Part shown: piece after piece, positions 60,426-64,000 of the stretch
Layout: each line of letters starts with the position of its first letter
Numbering within the stretch: position 1 is the stretch's first letter
From: Lysobacter_I brunescens
GTDB lineage: Bacteria > Pseudomonadota > Gammaproteobacteria > Xanthomonadales > Xanthomonadaceae
Reading direction: 5' to 3'
Length of the DNA stretch: 64,000 nt
Assembly: GCF_042677005.1 (NCBI RefSeq)
Contig: NZ_JBHTIF010000003.1
Location: 248,001-312,000 of the forward strand
Position numbers and translations under genes: made by a program
The notes under the pieces: generated by a model
Seen by the model: only the letters and a program-made list of their open reading frames with translations
The model's database searches: none
What the model was told of the DNA's origin: nothing

Positions 60426-63119
60426 ATGCGCCCAGACCTGCACGCTGAAATCACCCGCCGCCTTGTGGCCGAGTACGGCTTCAAGACGCACGGCCGGTGG
60501 CTGCAAAAGGGCAAGTGCCCGGAGTGCGGGCATTCGGAGATGTACACCAGCGCGGAAAAGCCGTGGATGCTGCGCTGCGGCCGGGCCAACAACTGCGGCG
60601 CGGAGATCAAGGTCAAGGATGTCTTCAGCGACCTGTTCGAGAGCTGGTCCGACAGGTACGTGGCTACCGAGACCGATCCGACGGCGGCGGCCGATGCCTA
60701 CCTGCAGTTCAACCGCGGGTTCTGCCTCAACCGCCTGCGGGGCCTGTATACGCAGGACGTGTATGCGCCGCGCGACCTGGGCATCAGCAGTGCCACGGTG
60801 CGCTTCGCGCTGCCCGGCGGCAGCTACTGGGAGCGCATCATCGACCGCCCGGAGCGGTTCGGGAAGCGCAAGGCGAACTTCGGCTACGGCACCGCGTACC
60901 AGGGGCTGTGGTGGGAGATGCCGGACACGGTGCAGATGCCGAACGAGCTGTGGCTGGCCGAGGGCATCTTCAAGGCGATTGCGCTGGAGTTGAACGGCAT
61001 ACCCGCCCGCGCGCTGCTGTCGTGCGTGAACTACCCGGAGAAGGCCCTGCAGGCGCTGGCCGCGCAGTGCCGCGAAGCCAACGTGCCGCGCCCGAAGCTG
61101 GTGTGGGCGCTGGACGACGACGAGGCCGGCAAGCGCTACACGCTGGAGTTCGTGGAGCGCGCTCGCAAGGATGGCTGGGAGTGCGATGCGGCGCAGCCGC
61201 CGGCAGGGAAGGGTGGCGAGAAGCTGGACTGGGACGAGCTGCACGCACGCGGGCGCATGGCCGCGAAGGACGTGGAGGAATACCGGCATCTGGGCGCGCT
61301 GCTGATCGCGAAGACGCCGCGTGCCAAGGGCAAGCTGATCCACAAGCGCAGCCGCCGCAACGCGTTCCACTTCGAGTTCCGCGACCGCCTGTTCTGGTTC
61401 GCCTACGACCCGGCCAAGGCCGAGAAGGCACGCGGCACCAGCACCGCCGACGAGGCCGAGGATGCCGACGACGAAGCCGGCGAGGCCGCCACCACCGAGG
61501 ACGCCGACGCCCAGGCGATCACCGTCACCGAGATCTGCAACGTGCACCCGGTGCCGCTGTACTACATGCGCAACGACCTGACCGATGAAGCCTGGTACCA
61601 GTTCCGCGTGAACGTGCCGTGGCGCAAGGCGCCGATGCGCACCAGCTTCACCGCGCTGCAGCTGAGCAGCGCGCCCGAGTTCTGCAAGCGCCTGATCCAC
61701 TCGATTGCCGGCGCCGACTTCTACGGGTCGCCCTCGATGCTCAAGGCCTACTACCGCGAGACGTGCAGGGACCTGAAGGAAGTGAAGACCATCGACTTCA
61801 TCGGCTACAGCGCCGAGCACAAATGCTACGTGTTCAGCGATTACGCGGTGAAGGACGGCGTGGTGTACCCGATCAACGCCGACGAATACTTCGAGATGGG
61901 CCGGCTGTCGATCAAGACCCTGACGGCCAGCCTGAAGCTGGCGATGAATCCGGACCTGAAGGCCTTCCGCACCGACTGGGTAGACGCTCTGTGGCGCTGC
62001 TACGGCCCCAATGGGCTGATCGCGCTGGCGTACTGGCTGGGCAGCCTGTTCGCCGAGCAGATCCGCGCGGCACACGAGATGTTCCCCTTCCTCGAAATGT
62101 CGGGCGCACCCGGCGCCGGCAAGTCCGCGCTGATCGCGCTGCTGTGGAAGCTGGTGGGCCGCACGGGCTATGAAGGCATCGACCCGACCAAGTCCACGCT
62201 GGCGGGCCGCTCGCGCACGTTCCTGCAGACCAGCAACATCCCGGTGGTGCTGGTGGAGGCCGACCGCGCCGACGAGAAGAGCCGCGAGAAGCCCTACGAC
62301 TTCGACGAACTCAAGCCGCTGCTCAATGGCCGGTTCGGCCGCGCCATCGGCGTGAAGACCGCCGGCACCAACGACACCTACGAACCGCCGTTTCGCGCCT
62401 CGATCGTGATCGAGCAGAACGCCCAGGTGACCGGCTCGCAGGCGCTGCTGGAGCGCATCATCTACACCCACTACGACAAGAGCCGACACACGCCCGAGAA
62501 CCGCCGGCACGCGCACGCGCTGAACGCGTTGACCGTGGACGAGCTGTCCGGCTTCGCGCTGCTGGCCGTGCGCAAGGAAAAGCAGCTGCTGGAGATCGTC
62601 GCCGCCGAGCGCACCATCTATTCCGAGCAGCTGACCGGCAACGGCGAGGTCACCAACTACCGCATCGCCGACACCCACGCGCTGATGATGGCGCTGGTGG
62701 ATTGCCTGCGTCTGGTGCTGAAGATCGACGACGCCATGATCGCCGAGACGCACGAGCAACTGCGCGCCACGGCCCGCCAGCGGCAGGAGCTGGTGCAGGA
62801 CGACCCGCCGGTGGTGGCCGCGTTCTGGGAGCTGTTCGACCACCTGGAAGGCACGGCCATCGGCGCCGACCGCGACGGCCAGCCCGAACGCATCCTGCTG
62901 AACCACAGCGGCGACCCGGAACAGATCTGGATCAACCTGCCGCACTTCGAGCAGGTGGTGAACAGCCGCCGCCTGACCATGCCCTGCGACCTCATCACCC
63001 TGAAGCGCGAGTTGCCGAAGAGCACGTCGCGCAAGTTCGTGACCGCCAACGCCAAGAATCGCAGCGCGATCACCGGTTACACGAAATCGGTGTGGGTGTT
63101 CAAGGCGCCGCGTAACTGA
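60426..63119 (+). CDS. Phage primase-helicase (Zn-ribbon, TOPRIM, helicase)
   Basis: The 897-residue protein has an N-terminal zinc-binding primase domain (C31-x2-C34-x16-C51-x5-C57), a TOPRIM region (WLAEGIFKA about 176, WALDDDEAGK about 227-236), and a C-terminal helicase with Walker A SGAPGAGKS (about 558-566), Walker B-like VVLVEADRAD and sensor-type residues. It fits P4-alpha/DUF927-type enzymes that prime and unwind at iteron origins. It replaces P2 gpA, a rolling-circle nickase. Confidence 0.92.
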   Translation: MRPDLHAEITRRLVAEYGFKTHGRWLQKGKCPECGHSEMYTSAEKPWMLRCGRANNCGAEIKVKDVFSDLFESWSDRYVATETDPTAAADAYLQFNRGFCLNRLRGLYTQDVYAPRDLGISSATVRFALPGGSYWERIIDRPERFGKRKANFGYGTAYQGLWWEMPDTVQMPNELWLAEGIFKAIALELNGIPARALLSCVNYPEKALQALAAQCREANVPRPKLVWALDDDEAGKRYTLEFVERARKDGWECDAAQPPAGKGGEKLDWDELHARGRMAAKDVEEYRHLGALLIAKTPRAKGKLIHKRSRRNAFHFEFRDRLFWFAYDPAKAEKARGTSTADEAEDADDEAGEAATTEDADAQAITVTEICNVHPVPLYYMRNDLTDEAWYQFRVNVPWRKAPMRTSFTALQLSSAPEFCKRLIHSIAGADFYGSPSMLKAYYRETCRDLKEVKTIDFIGYSAEHKCYVFSDYAVKDGVVYPINADEYFEMGRLSIKTLTASLKLAMNPDLKAFRTDWVDALWRCYGPNGLIALAYWLGSLFAEQIRAAHEMFPFLEMSGAPGAGKSALIALLWKLVGRTGYEGIDPTKSTLAGRSRTFLQTSNIPVVLVEADRADEKSREKPYDFDELKPLLNGRFGRAIGVKTAGTNDTYEPPFRASIVIEQNAQVTGSQALLERIIYTHYDKSRHTPENRRHAHALNALTVDELSGFALLAVRKEKQLLEIVAAERTIYSEQLTGNGEVTNYRIADTHALMMALVDCLRLVLKIDDAMIAETHEQLRATARQRQELVQDDPPVVAAFWELFDHLEGTAIGADRDGQPERILLNHSGDPEQIWINLPHFEQVVNSRRLTMPCDLITLKRELPKSTSRKFVTANAKNRSAITGYTKSVWVFKAPRN

Positions 63120-63142
63120 CCCACCCACCAAAGGAGTGTGAC

Positions 63143-63304
63143 ATGGACCAGCACCAGCAGCGCGCCCGACTCTTGAGCGACGACGCCATCAAGCAGGAAT
63201 TGAAGCGTCTGGAGCGCGAGAAAAAGGACGCGCAGAAATACAAGAAGTCGCTCATCGACGAGTTGCGCTTCCGCAAGCAGCACACCCATCCGGAAGGCGA
63301 ATGA
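63143..63304 (+). CDS. Small coiled-coil phage protein
   Basis: The 53-residue protein (LLSDDAIKQELKRLEREKKDAQKYKKSLIDEL) is almost all charged helix. AAGGAGTG gives a clear ribosome site before the ATG at 63143. Possibly a phage accessory or helicase-loader-like factor; function unknown. Confidence 0.65.
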   Translation: MDQHQQRARLLSDDAIKQELKRLEREKKDAQKYKKSLIDELRFRKQHTHPEGE

Positions 63305-63393
63305 CAGCGGCAGCCCCGGCGGTGCGAGGTCGCAACTCGCACCCTCGGGGCACCTCTCCACCACGAGAACCCAGCTCACCAAGGAGTACTGCT

Positions 63394-64000
63394 ATGAACA
63401 GCACTGACCAAGCGAGTCACCTGGATGGCTTCAAGGCAACCACCGGGGCTGCCGGCGGGGACTGTAGCACCGGGGACAACACCGTCCAATCGGAAGACAA
63501 GGCCGCCGCCTACCTGCGCGCACGGCTGACCGTGATGATGGCCAGCCGCAACCGCCTGCAGGCGGAGCTGGAGGAGCACCGCGCCCGCGCCGCCATGCAC
63601 CGGGCCTGCCCGGCCGGCAGCGACGAGTCCGCACGGCTGGCGCTGTGTGCCGACTACGATGGCGACCGCATCCGCGACACGATCGAGAGCGTGAGCGGGC
63701 GCATCAACGACTTCATGCAGCGCCACCCGGAGCTGGAAGGCGAGACCCACTACCTGCGGCTGATGGTCTGCCGCACCGGGAACCGCCATAAGTACATCGC
63801 CCAGGTGCAGCAGGTGACTGAGGCGATGGCGAAGCATTCGCCGGATGCGGCGGCCCGCGCCCTTGTGCTGGTAGCCGAGCGGCATACCACCCCGCGCGGC
63901 GTGCGCACGTTGTGCGGTGACCTGCAGGCCACGGTGCGGCATGCCCATGCCGATGTACTGGCCGACGAAGCGCCGCACGCCCGCGTGACGTTCGAGATCG
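63394..64000 (+). CDS. Hypothetical phage protein, partial (runs off right edge)
   Basis: An open frame from the ATG at 63394, with AAGGAG about 10 bases upstream, continues to the window end without a stop (at least 202 residues). It has helical segments (AYLRARLTVMMASRNRLQAELEEHRARAA; HKYIAQVQQVTEAMAKHSPDAAARAL). No family recognised. Confidence 0.65.
   Translation, partial: MNSTDQASHLDGFKATTGAAGGDCSTGDNTVQSEDKAAAYLRARLTVMMASRNRLQAELEEHRARAAMHRACPAGSDESARLALCADYDGDRIRDTIESVSGRINDFMQRHPELEGETHYLRLMVCRTGNRHKYIAQVQQVTEAMAKHSPDAAARALVLVAERHTTPRGVRTLCGDLQATVRHAHADVLADEAPHARVTFEI

Larger units (their letters stand above)
32285..64000. mobile_element. P2-type prophage, left part (right end beyond window)
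   Basis: A near-complete P2 virion set (Q, P, O, N, M, L, X, lysis, R, S, J, I, H, V, W, FI, FII, E/E', T, U, D) follows the last host gene, with repressor, Ogr-type activator and primase-helicase to the right. The left boundary is somewhere in 32285-32605. Integrase and attR are not in the window. A layout with att next to cos at the Q end, as in phage phiCTX, would fit, with int at the far right (inference). Confidence 0.92.

Noticed and set aside
60120..63131. 1003-residue minus-strand open frame
   Set aside because: Antisense shadow of the primase-helicase.

Overview
The window reads as a high-GC gammaproteobacterial chromosome of the Xanthomonadaceae/Lysobacteraceae type (Lysobacter, Luteimonas or Xanthomonas relatives). 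The basis is the ndk-rlmN-rodZ-yfgM-bamB-der order, DUF1249 and DUF1244 genes, the GC-skewed codon use and the family-style palindromic repeats. Genus cannot be fixed from sequence alone.

Positions 1 to about 32.28 kb are host chromosome. In order they hold: a truncated TetR regulator with a likely operator; ndk, rlmN, rodZ, yfgM, bamB and der (nucleotide balance, rRNA/tRNA methylation, cell shape, outer-membrane assembly, ribosome assembly); a zinc-ribbon protein; a molybdenum-cofactor group (mobA, moeA, a YiaA-type membrane protein, a rhodanese-MoeB fusion); a hydrolase/DUF1244 pair; folD, guaB and guaA separated by palindromic repeats; ohr divergent from an AraC regulator; a six-gene leftward group made of an exporter (ABC ATPase, FtsX permease, HlyD adaptor), a SOUL haem-binding protein and a LodA/LodB quinoprotein oxidase pair; tadA; orn; a frameshifted YCII gene; and ppsA divergent from its regulator ppsR, then a DUF1249 gene.

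From about 32.3 kb to the right edge is a P2-type prophage whose right end lies outside the window. The left edge carries an AT-richer block with eleven GGTGACA/TGTCACC heptamers between 46-bp inverted repeats, then a P2/186-like cos candidate. The virion genes follow P2: Q and P leftward; O, N, M, L, X, a lysis cassette, R and S rightward; then J-I-H placed before V-W, FI, FII, E/E', T, U, D. A lower-GC accessory block (54.4-57.7 kb) has two membrane proteins, a secreted protein and an MASE1-type membrane protein. Control and replication genes follow: a two-HTH repressor with a degenerate S24 domain, a divergent small DNA-binding protein, an Ogr-type late activator, and an 897-residue primase-helicase in place of P2 gpA. 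No integrase is in view.

The most interesting inference is that the left-end iterons are the origin for the primase-helicase at the right end, as in P4 (alpha protein with its iterons). The other main points are a 17-bp dyad before three late transcription units as a possible Ogr-type site, the apparently non-cleavable repressor, the accessory membrane genes, and the LodAB pair next to an exporter.
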